Shown: piece by piece, positions 21,123 through 30,525 of the stretch
Layout of the letters: every line of letters begins with the position of its first letter
Position numbering within the stretch: the stretch's first letter is position 1
Assembly (NCBI GenBank): GCA_016714445.1
Contig: JADJNF010000008.1
Coordinates: forward strand, 1 to 64,000
Reading direction: 5' to 3'
From: Saprospiraceae bacterium
GTDB taxonomy: Bacteria; Bacteroidota; Bacteroidia; Chitinophagales; Saprospiraceae
Length of the DNA: 64,000 nt
Notes under the pieces: generated by a model
The model's database searches: none
Told to the model about the DNA's origin: nothing
What the model saw: only the letters and a program-made list of their open reading frames with translations
Translations under genes and position numbers: made by a program

Positions 21123-21563
21123 TGTATTTTAATATTTATTATGGGCTGCTAAGGTAGTAAAAACTAAACAAATTTTTATGATCCTAAACAATACAATTAA
21201 TATTCAGAAACTAAGGCTTTCTGCAAATAAGAGTGAGTTGGATTTAAATATAATTTTCAATTTCGTACTCTGAAAAACTGCTCTGAACTTAATGAGTATT
21301 TCTGGCTCACTTTATATGGCTTGATTTTTTACCGACGAAAAATGTCTTTAAAGACAAGCTTCGCTTTGCGGCCTTACTCAAAATCAATACACTTGGTTAA
21401 AGTACTTTTTGCAAACCAATTTATTTTGAGTATATCTTTCAATTGTTTTACTAAGGATGGTGAATGTTATGGAAATATTGTTGAAATCGATGAGATATTT
21501 CTGCTGGGGTTTGAATAATATGAATTACAAGCTTTTGGATTACCTTCCTTTCTGAGCCTAAAA
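21123..21563. other. Intergenic region without a supported gene
   Basis: 441 bp between the divergently placed ends of the DUF1015 5' side and the PKD protein 3' side. It contains a perfect palindrome GTCTTTAAAGAC near 21343-21354 and the DUF1015 upstream region, which has only a partial match (TACCTTAG) to the -7 consensus. A 65-codon plus-strand frame (21321-21518) has no family features, and I do not call it a gene. Confidence 0.5.
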
Positions 21564-23846
21564 CTATCTCAAGAGGGTGCATTGTCCTTTAAGGATTTTC
21601 TTTTCTCCCAGTGGATCTATGTATTCTATCAGATATGCGTATACCCCTGGAGAAGCCGTCTCTCCTGTATTGTTTCGTTGGCCATTCCATCCGATGGTGA
21701 AGTCATCAGTTTCGAAAATTCTGTCTCCCCAACGATTCCAAATCGTAAAATTAAAGTTTCTTAATCCCACAAAACTGCCTTTTGGTATGAACTCATCATT
21801 CAAGCCATCATTATTTGGTGTAAAGGCATTGGGCATAAAAAATTTTACCAAAGGATATATAGATATCATCGCCGTAGCAGTATCTGAGCATCCTGAAGGG
21901 TGTAAGACAATCTGTGAAATATTAAAAACGCCTGTATCTCTGAATGTATAAGACGGGTTCTGAATTAAAGAAACACCCAATGAATCAAATTTCCACAGAT
22001 AAGCCACGGCACCTGATGACTCGTCAATAAAAGAAACATTATTATTATACAGATCGGGAGTCTCAGGTGTATAAGAAAAACCCGCCACAGGACTGGGGAC
22101 TACCTTAATTAAATTTGGCCATGTTTTTGTGGTCTCACAACCAATAGGTGAAATAAGTTTTAGCACAACAGTATAGGTACCTGTTTCAGTGTAAGTATTT
22201 GTTGGACTGAGAACATTGCTGGTGTTTCCATCTCCAAATTGCCATTCAAATTTATAGGTATCATCGATGGGCGTGCTGAGATTATCAAAAAATATGTTGG
22301 CTGGCTGACAACCGGTAAAGGTATTTGGTTCTATAATAATTAATGAAGGCACAGGAAAGTAATTGACATTGCGTATCAAAGTATCTTTACAGAGATTAAC
22401 ATCTTCAGCAATAAGGCGTACTGCTTTAAGTCCCGGTTTGTCAAACTCAAAAACCGGATTCTGGTTCTGTGATACACCTTCATTATCAAATTTCCACATC
22501 CATTTCAGAACAGGTCCTGCTCCACTAGTACTATTGTCATTAAAAACTACCGGACCGGCCACACAAGTATCATAGGCAAATTCAAAATCTGTGTTGATAG
22601 AAGGATATACATTTACAGTAATAGTAGCTGTATCTGAACATTCAGAAAGTGCAGGCAAATCTTTATTTAAAATCATAGTAGCTTTATAAGAACCCAAACC
22701 AGGAAAAGTAACAGAAACATTTCTTGAGTTATATATTTCTATTTTGCCTTTGATGTCAAACTCCCAGTAATAATTCTGAATATATCGGACGTCTGTACTA
22801 AGATTAAGGAAATCTATTGTAAATTCACCACAACTATTGACTGTATATTCGCTTTGGGTTTTTGCTGATGCTTTAAGATCTGCTGTGACTGCTACTTCAC
22901 ATGTAGTTACATTAAACTGAAAGTCTCTACGTAAGGTACCAATGAGTTTTCCATTACGATATTCTTTCACACAAACACCCACTACGTACTGTCCAAGTAT
23001 GTTGGGAGAACCTTCGATAATGCCTGTTTGGGAATTAATAGTTACCACGGGGTTACCTGCCATCGGTCTTAAAAAGCTGAAATTTGGGGCAAGAAAAGTA
23101 ACCTCATCATATGGAGGAATGCAAATCTGTGGACTTGGTGTCACTCCGGTACAGGATGTAGGTGATCCTGGTGTAGTAGCGCCATCTGTACCTCCGGCTG
23201 TAAGTGGTGCACAAAATTCATAAACTAGGCTGTCACCATCAATATCACTGGCAGAATGATTAAAATTTATAGGTCTGTTGACACAGATGACCACAGGTGG
23301 AAAATTATTAAATGTAGGGCTATTGTTGCAAGTCTTTTGAGCATCAGAAGTAATTTCTGTGGTGAAAGCTGCCCCCGTACCACCCGGATCGACCAGATTT
23401 AAAATGGTATTGTTTCTACAGCATCTTTGAAAGGAGATCAGATAGTTTTGGTCTATGATGGGGAGGGTAATCTGAAAAACATACCGCCCACTTTGGACAC
23501 CGACATTCACAGGCACCAGTACACAGGGATTATTGGTAGAAACATCTATATCCCTGATTTCCTGAACTCGTATACCTGCTATTGTCCTTACAAAATTCCA
23601 ATTATTGCCCGAACCTCGATATACTCCGAAATTTGCAGGATCGTCAAAATTTGCTCCGTTACTTTTACTATCACGATACATAGTAAAAGTAATTTCATAT
23701 CTGACTTCTTTTCTCATAGAATCAGTACTTATACATTTATACACTACATCACCACCAATAATATGAAGTGCATTTATTTCATTTATTCCAATGAAACTCA
23801 ACACCACACAGGCAATAATTAATCTATGTAGAAATCGGCTGATCAT
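21564..23846 (-). CDS. Secreted PKD-repeat protein with T9SS type B (CHU_C) sorting domain
   Basis: 760 residues. Signal peptide at residues 1-27 (LIIACVVLSFIGINEINA). The N-terminal half has a cysteine-containing beta domain (RCCRNNTILNL; VICVNRPINFNHSASDIDGDSLVYEFCAP). Three or four PKD-like domains follow, marked by YYWEFDIKG, WKFDNEGVSQNQNPVFEFDKPG and FEWQFGDGNTSNVLSPTNTYTETGTY. The last ~90 residues (FMPNAFTPNNDGLNDEF, FTIWNRWGDRIFE, PGVYAYLIEY) are a gliding-motility-associated CHU_C domain, which targets proteins for type IX secretion and surface retention. The role is probably adhesion or matrix building. The frame is intact. Confidence 0.92.
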   Translation of the reverse strand: MISRFLHRLIIACVVLSFIGINEINALHIIGGDVVYKCISTDSMRKEVRYEITFTMYRDSKSNGANFDDPANFGVYRGSGNNWNFVRTIAGIRVQEIRDIDVSTNNPCVLVPVNVGVQSGRYVFQITLPIIDQNYLISFQRCCRNNTILNLVDPGGTGAAFTTEITSDAQKTCNNSPTFNNFPPVVICVNRPINFNHSASDIDGDSLVYEFCAPLTAGGTDGATTPGSPTSCTGVTPSPQICIPPYDEVTFLAPNFSFLRPMAGNPVVTINSQTGIIEGSPNILGQYVVGVCVKEYRNGKLIGTLRRDFQFNVTTCEVAVTADLKASAKTQSEYTVNSCGEFTIDFLNLSTDVRYIQNYYWEFDIKGKIEIYNSRNVSVTFPGLGSYKATMILNKDLPALSECSDTATITVNVYPSINTDFEFAYDTCVAGPVVFNDNSTSGAGPVLKWMWKFDNEGVSQNQNPVFEFDKPGLKAVRLIAEDVNLCKDTLIRNVNYFPVPSLIIIEPNTFTGCQPANIFFDNLSTPIDDTYKFEWQFGDGNTSNVLSPTNTYTETGTYTVVLKLISPIGCETTKTWPNLIKVVPSPVAGFSYTPETPDLYNNNVSFIDESSGAVAYLWKFDSLGVSLIQNPSYTFRDTGVFNISQIVLHPSGCSDTATAMISIYPLVKFFMPNAFTPNNDGLNDEFIPKGSFVGLRNFNFTIWNRWGDRIFETDDFTIGWNGQRNNTGETASPGVYAYLIEYIDPLGEKKILKGQCTLLR

Positions 23847-24103
23847 TATGACTTTTTATTAAACAACAATATTGTAAGAATGAAGTTTTGAAAATATAAA
23901 TTGTATTTTTACTATGCTTACTTCTATTTTACCAATGGCTCAAAGATATAGTAACATGAACAACTCAAACATATATTTATTGTTTTTTATTGCCAATTAC
24001 TTAAGGTACGTAGGTAAAGGAAGCTCGTTTGTCGCAAAAAAGACATTATCTTCATTCAAAATGTATACATTTACCACCCTAATATTAACAAAGAAATAAA
24101 ATC

Positions 24104-25167
24104 ATGTCTTCCACAAAGTTGAATTTTAAAACTATTGTCAACAGGTTGATACTTTTTATTAGTTTCGGTGTAATGGCTCACATTATTTTTGTCTTAGCGA
24201 CTACCGAAAGAAGTTTATTGACATATCTCACCAAGTTAAGCTTTGGACATATTTCTATTATCTTGGGTCTGATGATTTTCCCATGGATCGGGTATGCCTT
24301 TAGAGTGGTCATGTGGTCTTCATTTTTAAAGGAAAAAATAACCTTTGCCGATGCATTGAGGGTGGTTATAACTGCTGATTTAGCTTCAGCTTTAAGCCCC
24401 ACAGCTGTTGGTGGGGCTCCAGTAAAAGCAGCATTACTTCTCAATAGAGGGTTCAGACCAGGAAGTGTGGGATTTATGTTGAGTTATGGGATTATCGAAG
24501 ACATTATCTTTTATACAACGGGTATTGTACTTGCGGGTTTTTTTTCTGCTGGTCTTCTTTCTTCGATCGGACAAGGTATAGATGATTTTATTTTTGACTA
24601 TGGGGTGTATCTGTTAATTACTATTATATTAATACTTCTATATCTTTATTTATTGAAAACAAAAAAATACCCGTCGGATTCAGAATTATGACCTATCTGC
24701 CTGAAAAATTTAAAATGAAGATTTATACTTTGCGAAGTAATTTTTCTCAAAGTTTAATAGATATGAAATCAAATTTCAAATTTGTTTTTTCGGATGGCAA
24801 ATTCAGAATGTTGATAGGCCTATTCGTTTTATTTTTACAGTGGATGTCAAAATTTTCTGTCCTTCTGGTAATTTTACACGCTTTTAATATTGATTTTGAA
24901 ACCATCCAAATTTATGTCAGGCAATGGGTGGTATATGTCACTATGTTATTTATTCCAACACCGGGAGCATCAGGAGGCGCTGAAGCGTCATTTCTCCTTA
25001 TCTTTGGTAAAAGTATCCCGTCCAACATCACCTATCTTGTGGTATCTGTTTGGCGACTTTTTACTTATTATTTCATTTTATTGACTGCAGTATTTCTTTA
25101 TACAGGTTTGACTTTCCTGCTTAGTGAAGAAGAAGATGTAGTCATAGATGTATCGGAATCAAAATAG
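24104..25167 (+). CDS. Flippase-like membrane protein (YbhN/UPF0104 family), one frameshift
   Basis: Two frames (24104-24691 and 24688-25167) together make a single family-sized protein of about 354 residues with seven or so membrane segments. The first part has LTKLSFGHISIILGLM...IGYAFRVVMWS and ALSPTAVGGAPVKAALL. The second has FIPTPGASGGAEASFLLIFGK, both signatures of the lysylphosphatidylglycerol synthase/flippase-like transmembrane domain. Adding or removing a base in the seven-A run at 24661-24667 joins them (KKIPVGFRIMTYL). The natural overlap ATGA is therefore probably accidental. The family is thought to move lipids across the membrane; the substrate here is unknown. Confidence 0.82.
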
Positions 25168-25218
25168 TATCAAATTAACATTTATCTAAAATTTATCCCA
25201 ATGTACCTTAAGCTTTAA

Positions 25219-25248
25219 TTTGCTGTAAGGTTAAAATCATTAACTTTG
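25219..25248 (+). promoter_or_regulatory. Promoter of the heme operon
   Basis: TTTG (25219-25222), an 18-base spacer, then TAACTTTG (25241-25248) fits the Bacteroidota promoter. The start codon at 25268 is 20 bases downstream, giving a leader of roughly 12 nt. Confidence 0.6.
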
Positions 25249-25267
25249 TCGATATATCAAATTTGTT

Positions 25268-26461
25268 ATGTTTGAAATTATTGATATAATAAATCAAGAA
25301 TTGTCATCTTTGAGAAGTAAAGGCAATTACAGACACTTTTTGCATCAGGTAAAAGACGATGACGGCAATCCCTTTATAAAATACAATAAAGACGGCACAT
25401 GGGTCAAAGCTGTCAACTACTGCAGTAATGATTATCTCTCCATGAGTAATCATCCGTATGTAATCGAAGCTTTCACCCGATCATCTAAGATATATGGAGT
25501 GAGTAGTGGTGGTACCCGAAATATCTCAGGTACTACAGAAGCTCATATTTCATTAGAAAAAACACTGAGCCAATGGCACGAAAAAGAAGCTGCTTTACTT
25601 TTTGGTAGTGCCTATATAGCCAATCTTGCTACATTGCAAACATTGGGAAGAAGGATACCGGAACTCATCTTTTTCTCTGATGAAAAAAACCACGCATCTC
25701 TGATAGAAGGAATGCGGTCAGCAGGAAATAAAAAAATAGTTTTCAAGCACAATGATATCCATGATCTGGAAGAAAAATTATCAAATGCAGATCCTTTAGC
25801 CCCTAAACTGGTCATTTTTGAATCCATTTACAGTATGAATGGTCATGTGGCCCCAGCAGCCGAAATCTTAAAATTAGCTCAAGAATACAAGGCCATGACC
25901 TATGTTGATGAAGTGCATGCCGTGGGGATGTATGGTGCTAAAAATGCAGGATATTGTTTTAATGACCCGACTGCAATAAAGCCTGATATCATCAATGGCA
26001 CATTGTCCAAAGCCATCGGAACTTTTGGGGGATATATAGCATCTTCTGCTGAAGTGGTGGATTTTGTGCGCAGTTTTGGCAGTGGGTTTATCTTTACGAC
26101 ATCACTGCCTCCGGCAGTTTGCAGTGCAGCAGAAGCTAGTATCGAATTGTTACAAAAAGATAAAGAACGAGTGTACAAAATGAAAACTCTGGTACATTTA
26201 TTCAGGAAATTGTTGACAGAAGAAGGTATACCATTCACTTTTAACCAATCACATATAACACCCATTAAAGTAGGGAATCCTGAGAAATGTAAGGCTATTG
26301 CTGACAGATTATTGCACGATTTCGGCATTTATATCCAACCTATTAATTATCCAACAGTTCCGCTGGGCGAAGAATGTTTAAGAGTCATCATCACATCTGC
26401 ACATAATGAAGATCAGATTTATCATCTTGTGCAAAGTTTAAAAAAGTGTATTCGTGGATAA
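25268..26461 (+). CDS. hemA: 5-aminolevulinate synthase
   Basis: 397 residues of the alpha-oxoamine synthase family (PLP-dependent). ALA synthase condenses glycine with succinyl-CoA to 5-aminolevulinate, the first Shemin-pathway step. Blocks specific to ALAS over its relatives are present: YCSNDYLSMSNHP, GVSSGGTRNISGTTEAH, FFSDEKNHASLIEGMR, FKHNDIHDLEEKL, FESIYSMNGHVAP, TYVDEVHAVGMYG (PLP Asp) and NGTLSKAIGTFGGYIA with the Schiff-base lysine at residue 248. The C-terminal part has SHITPIKVG and GIYIQPINYPTVP. It starts the hemA-hemC-hemB operon and overlaps hemC by 8 bp, which supports ALA synthesis over biotin or threonine roles. Most Bacteroidota instead use glutamyl-tRNA reductase. Confidence 0.93.
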   Translation: MFEIIDIINQELSSLRSKGNYRHFLHQVKDDDGNPFIKYNKDGTWVKAVNYCSNDYLSMSNHPYVIEAFTRSSKIYGVSSGGTRNISGTTEAHISLEKTLSQWHEKEAALLFGSAYIANLATLQTLGRRIPELIFFSDEKNHASLIEGMRSAGNKKIVFKHNDIHDLEEKLSNADPLAPKLVIFESIYSMNGHVAPAAEILKLAQEYKAMTYVDEVHAVGMYGAKNAGYCFNDPTAIKPDIINGTLSKAIGTFGGYIASSAEVVDFVRSFGSGFIFTTSLPPAVCSAAEASIELLQKDKERVYKMKTLVHLFRKLLTEEGIPFTFNQSHITPIKVGNPEKCKAIADRLLHDFGIYIQPINYPTVPLGEECLRVIITSAHNEDQIYHLVQSLKKCIRG

Positions 26462-27962
26462 GATTACTATTGTGTGCAGGGCGAGTAAGCTGAGTCTGAT
26501 ACAGGCTGAGTTGGTCAGGTCAAAAATAATAAAACTTCAACCTGAAACAGATGTAGTTATTCGTGGTATGACCAGCAAAGGGGACCGGTTGGTCGATCTT
26601 CCATTATCTTCCTTGAACGGAATGGACTTTTTTACCGCGGATATATTCCAGGAGCTCCGGGAAGGCAAAGCTGATATTGCTGTTCATTCGCTCAAAGATA
26701 TGAGTTCGGAACATTTTTTTAGTCATAATGCTTTTGCAGTCATCGAAAGGAATGACCATCGGGACGTGGCTATATTTAATGAAAATATCATCCAAAAATT
26801 AATAAACAAACAAAACATTCTCATAGGAACTTCTTCACCAAGACGAGAAGAAATGGTGGGTAAGTTTCTGAAAAAGGCGTTGCCTCAGTTGCATGACAAA
26901 ATAGAAATAGAAACAAAACCTATACGTGGCAATGTAGATACCAGGCTCCAAAAACTAGATAATGGTGATTTCGATGGCATCATACTGGCTACAGCCGGGC
27001 TGAACAGATTGTTGACTTATGGTGATAAAAAGGGAGAATTAAGGCAATTGCTGGATACTAAAAAAATCATAATCCTGCCACTAATAGAATGTACACCTGC
27101 TCCATGTCAGGGTATGATAGTAGCAGAAGGAAATCCTGATAATACGGCTATTTGTGCCTTACTTGAAAAAATATCTGATGACCTTTTGATGCAAACGGCT
27201 GTTGCCGAAAAATCTAAAGCCAGAACATTTGGGTCAGGATGTAGTCAGAAATTCGGTGTGACCACCATTTCCACCCGGTATGGAGAGCACATCTATGCAG
27301 CCGGTATTGATGGCGCTGGAAATACGATAAGTGAATGGACCAATCTGCCGCAATCTATGGCTGGATTAACTCATATATTTGCCACCAATGAAGTCATGAA
27401 AGACTTTTTTGACTATCAATGGTCGGAGAAAAAACATGAAATCTCTACCAATCATGTTTTTGTGGCTAATCCCAAAATCGCGCAAAACAGAGATATATTG
27501 CAATCCATAAAACATAAAAATTTCTGGGCTGCGGGTAGTAAAACGTGGTACGATCTGGCCAAAGCAGGCATTTGGGTAACCGGTTCAACAGACGGAATGG
27601 GTTTTGAATATCTGGAGTCAATAGTGAAGATGCCTCTTATTCAAAGTGATCTGAAAGACATTACCATATTGTCACATCATACCGGCGCACAAAGGTGGAA
27701 ACTAAAAGGCATAAAAGCTGTTGGTTACTATGATTTGATTGCTAAAAATAACGAAGGCATCATTAAGGCTATCCAGGAAGCAGATATGATATTCTGGAGC
27801 AGTTATAGTCAGTTCAAGGCTTATAAGCGGTTTGCAAAAACTTCTGTAATACATAGCTGTGCAGGTGGAGAAACAGCTACATTGATGATTGAATCAGGCA
27901 TAAAACCCATCATATTTCCTACCATAAAATCATTTGAACAATGGAGAACAAATATCCAATGA
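26454..27962 (+). CDS. hemC: Porphobilinogen deaminase with C-terminal HemD-like region
   Basis: 502 residues starting at GTG 26454 inside the end of hemA. Residues 1-300 are hydroxymethylbilane synthase, which polymerises four porphobilinogens: IVCRASKLSLIQAELV, TSKGDR, IAVHSLKDM (catalytic Asp), IGTSSPRRE, IRGNVDTRLQKL, ECTPAPCQGM, and the dipyrromethane-cofactor cysteine in FGSGCSQKFG (about residue 263). The family is normally 300-320 residues. The extra ~190 residues (WAAGSKTWYDLAKAGIWVTG; SSYSQFKAYKRF; PTIKSFEQW) resemble the second half of uroporphyrinogen-III synthase, suggesting a HemC-HemD fusion. That part is divergent, and its activity is inferred. Confidence 0.9.
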   Translation: MDKITIVCRASKLSLIQAELVRSKIIKLQPETDVVIRGMTSKGDRLVDLPLSSLNGMDFFTADIFQELREGKADIAVHSLKDMSSEHFFSHNAFAVIERNDHRDVAIFNENIIQKLINKQNILIGTSSPRREEMVGKFLKKALPQLHDKIEIETKPIRGNVDTRLQKLDNGDFDGIILATAGLNRLLTYGDKKGELRQLLDTKKIIILPLIECTPAPCQGMIVAEGNPDNTAICALLEKISDDLLMQTAVAEKSKARTFGSGCSQKFGVTTISTRYGEHIYAAGIDGAGNTISEWTNLPQSMAGLTHIFATNEVMKDFFDYQWSEKKHEISTNHVFVANPKIAQNRDILQSIKHKNFWAAGSKTWYDLAKAGIWVTGSTDGMGFEYLESIVKMPLIQSDLKDITILSHHTGAQRWKLKGIKAVGYYDLIAKNNEGIIKAIQEADMIFWSSYSQFKAYKRFAKTSVIHSCAGGETATLMIESGIKPIIFPTIKSFEQWRTNIQ

Positions 27963-28933
27963 ATCAACGCCGTCTGAGAGCTAATATTCATATACGTGAG
28001 TTGGCTTCTACAGTGGTTTTGGATCATAAAAAATTTATTCAACCTCTTTTTGTCAATCAAAATCTGACAGAGCGAAAAGATGTACCCGGAATGGGTGACA
28101 TCTGGTCAGATACCATTATTTCGGTAAAGGAAACGATCAAAAGCGACATGAAGAATGGTGTGACCAAGTTTCTCCTCTTTCCGGTACCAAAAGATAAATA
28201 TGACCAGGATTTCAATTTTGACTTCGCAGTAAAAGTAGTAAAAGAAATAAAAGCCGAATTTAATTCAAATATTTGGCTGGCTTGTGATCTTTGTCTTTGC
28301 AGCTATACTTCTCACGGACATTGCGGAATCCTGTCTCCTGATCATTCCCGTCTGCTAAATGCGCCTACTGTCTCTCTTTTATCTGACTACGCACTCAAAC
28401 TGGCCAGGGCAGGTGCAGACTGTATTGCACCCAGTGACATGACAGATGGTCGTATCAAGGCTATTCGGCAGATATTAGACAATTATGAGCTGGATCATGT
28501 TAGCATCATGAGTTATTCTTCCAAATTTTCATCACAATATTATGGGCCATTCAGGGATGCATGCGATTCAGCACCCAATAGCCATGGATTAAAAAACAGA
28601 AAAACATATCAGATCTCCCCACAAAATTTAAATGATGCATTAGAAAGCTCCTTCCGGGATGCGGCTGAAGGTGCTGATATGCTGATGGTCAAACCTGCTG
28701 CCCTATACAATGATATCATCTCTGCTATAAAACAGAATACCAATAAACCTGTGGCAGCCTATCATGTATCCGGTGAGTATGCTTCTATAGAACTTATGGC
28801 CAATGCAGGTCTTTTGGATAAAGAAAAAGCCCATATTGAAACCTGGACTTCACTTGTCAGAAGCGGCGCGGATATAGTTATTTCATATGCTTCAAGGCAC
28901 GCAAAGGAATGGATAAGCAGGATTGAAATGTGA
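27959..28933 (+). CDS. hemB: Delta-aminolevulinic acid dehydratase (porphobilinogen synthase)
   Basis: 324 residues from the ATG at 27959, which overlaps the hemC stop as ATGA; an ATG at 27941 would add six residues. The enzyme joins two ALA molecules into porphobilinogen. Visible signatures: RLRANIHIRELASTVVL, PLFVNQ, the metal-binding Cys cluster DLCLCSYTSHGHCGI, APSDMTDGRIKAIRQ, YSSKFSSQYYGPFRDA and MLMVKPAALYNDI with the active-site lysine, then AAYHVSGEYA. The cysteine cluster points to a zinc-type enzyme. It is the last gene of the overlapping hemA-hemC-hemB operon. Confidence 0.96.
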   Translation: MNQRRLRANIHIRELASTVVLDHKKFIQPLFVNQNLTERKDVPGMGDIWSDTIISVKETIKSDMKNGVTKFLLFPVPKDKYDQDFNFDFAVKVVKEIKAEFNSNIWLACDLCLCSYTSHGHCGILSPDHSRLLNAPTVSLLSDYALKLARAGADCIAPSDMTDGRIKAIRQILDNYELDHVSIMSYSSKFSSQYYGPFRDACDSAPNSHGLKNRKTYQISPQNLNDALESSFRDAAEGADMLMVKPAALYNDIISAIKQNTNKPVAAYHVSGEYASIELMANAGLLDKEKAHIETWTSLVRSGADIVISYASRHAKEWISRIEM

Positions 28934-28962
28934 GACCTTTCTGTTAGTCTTTCGAGAGGATG

Positions 28963-29001
28963 GCTCAAAAAATAGGCCCGATAAATATTCTCTATTTGAG
29001 C
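28963..29001. terminator. Possible bidirectional terminator between hemB and cysN
   Basis: GCTCAAA (28963-28969) pairs with TTTGAGC (28995-29001) across a 25-base loop, in the 99-bp gap between the convergent hemB and cysN ends. There is a short A run on one side and no long T tract, so the call is weak. Confidence 0.35.
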
Positions 29002-29032
29002 TAAACAAATTATATCGTATCTGAAAACCGAA

Positions 29033-30298
29033 CTACCGAAACAAAAAGATCGTGCCTGCTGCTACTGTATTATTGGTATTTTCGTCGATCAGGATGAAGA
29101 TTCCTGTACTTCTGTTTTGGTCAAAAGTATCAGCGGCAATGGGTTCAGCAGTCCGGATGATGACCTTACATATTTCATTTAGCGCCATATTTTCAGTATG
29201 GTCATAGTCAGGTTGATTGGTGTGAATATCTATTTTACACAGGATTTCACTTATTTTAGCTTTTGTGGTATGACTCAGGTGCTGAATAATCAGTTTTTGA
29301 GCTGGTCTGAAAGGGGTATTATCCATCCAGCATATAGTAGCTTCGATTTCATTGGTTAGTGTGGACCTTTGATGTATAGGTACAATTGTATTTCCTCTGC
29401 CTGCATCTATATCATGTGAGAGTTGAAGAGCTACGATATCACCTTTATGAGCTTTTTCTACCGCTCTGTTGTATTTTTCCAATGATGATATTTTTGTGGC
29501 AATTTTTTCGGGCAAAACTTCCACCAGATCTCCATTTTTATATGTACCGGACAGAATCCTACCTATAAATCTTCTCGTGATTTCGTTGGTCTTTGGATCT
29601 ACAAAATTCGAAACGTACTGAATTTGAAATCTACTTTCATCCATAGTTTCCTGAAGAGTCTTAACATTTTCCAGGTAGGTTAATAATGATGTTCCTTTAT
29701 ACCAGGGCAATTTTTCTGATCGGTTGACGATATTTTCTCCTTCCAGAGCACTGACCGGAATATAGTCTACATTACGAAGATTTAGTCCATTTGCAAATTT
29801 TTTATATTCATCCACGATATCTGAATAGGCATTTTCTGCGTAAGAAACCAGATCCATTTTATTTATACATATCAAAACATGGGGTATCCCCAGTATAGAC
29901 GCAATGATCGAATGTCTTCTGGTTTGTTCCGTGATACCATTGACAATGTCAATCAAAATAATAGCAACATCAGCCGTAGATGCACCGGTAAACATGTTGC
30001 GGGTGTACTGAATGTGCCCGGGTGTATCAGCGATGATAAATTTTCGTTTATCTGTGCTAAAATATTTATATGCTACATCTATCGTGATTCCTTGTTCTCT
30101 TTCTGCACGCAATCCATCTGTAAGCAATGCCAGATCCAAATCAGTGTCTTTGCCTTTGATTTTACTCTGGCGTGTGATGGTTTCTATGATATCCGTTGAG
30201 ATGGATTTGCTGTCAAAAAGCAATCTGCCGGTAAGCGTACTTTTTCCATCATCCACATTTCCTGCTGTAAAAAATCTTAAAATATCCATTGTCTTCAT
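29033..30298 (-). CDS. cysN: Sulfate adenylyltransferase subunit 1 (GTPase)
   Basis: 421 residues. CysN is the GTPase subunit that drives CysD to make APS from ATP and sulfate. It shows the G-protein motifs G1 GNVDDGKST, the G2 region EREQGITIDVAY, G3 ADTPGH and G4 NKMD (INKMDLV), then beta-barrel domains 2 and 3 as in EF-1alpha relatives. It ends after the GTPase/barrel part (ILIDENTNNTVAAG) with no CysC (APS kinase) domain. That fits an APS reductase route rather than a PAPS route. It follows cysD after a 227-bp gap on the same strand. Confidence 0.95.
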   Translation of the reverse strand: MKTMDILRFFTAGNVDDGKSTLTGRLLFDSKSISTDIIETITRQSKIKGKDTDLDLALLTDGLRAEREQGITIDVAYKYFSTDKRKFIIADTPGHIQYTRNMFTGASTADVAIILIDIVNGITEQTRRHSIIASILGIPHVLICINKMDLVSYAENAYSDIVDEYKKFANGLNLRNVDYIPVSALEGENIVNRSEKLPWYKGTSLLTYLENVKTLQETMDESRFQIQYVSNFVDPKTNEITRRFIGRILSGTYKNGDLVEVLPEKIATKISSLEKYNRAVEKAHKGDIVALQLSHDIDAGRGNTIVPIHQRSTLTNEIEATICWMDNTPFRPAQKLIIQHLSHTTKAKISEILCKIDIHTNQPDYDHTENMALNEICKVIIRTAEPIAADTFDQNRSTGIFILIDENTNNTVAAGTIFLFR

Positions 30299-30525
30299 TA
30301 TTTGACGATAATATTAATTTGTTGTTGTTTTTTGTCACAATTTTGCATCAATGGCAAAAATTTCGCCAAAAACATTAAATCTGCTACATGTTTGCATCGG
30401 ACTTCATCCGATGCTACCTATTTTTTACACTTACAAGGCAATAAACTCTCATTTTAGGGTCGGGATTTGGAATACAATTTTTTCTACCCGCTACCCTCAT
30501 TACTAAAGGGAAGACCTGCTCTCCA
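30299..30525. repeat. Spacer with perfect hairpin between cysD and cysN
   Basis: The 227-bp gap between cysD and cysN contains GCATCGGA paired with TCCGATGC (30394-30401 with 30407-30414, 5-base loop), an unusually strong 8-bp stem. The side next to cysD (30420-30520) has compact, GC-richer sequence unlike ordinary spacer, and reads like an intergenic repeat rather than a gene. Whether it is dispersed in the genome cannot be seen here. Confidence 0.45.

Noticed and set aside
21321..21518. 65-codon frame in the gap upstream of DUF1015
   Set aside because: No recognisable domain, no promoter, and composition like the surrounding spacer.
25268..26461. Assignment as 8-amino-7-oxononanoate synthase or glycine C-acetyltransferase
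   Set aside because: ALAS-specific blocks (GTRNISGT, NHASLIEG, HAVGMYG, IQPINYPTVP) and the hemC-hemB context favour ALA synthase.
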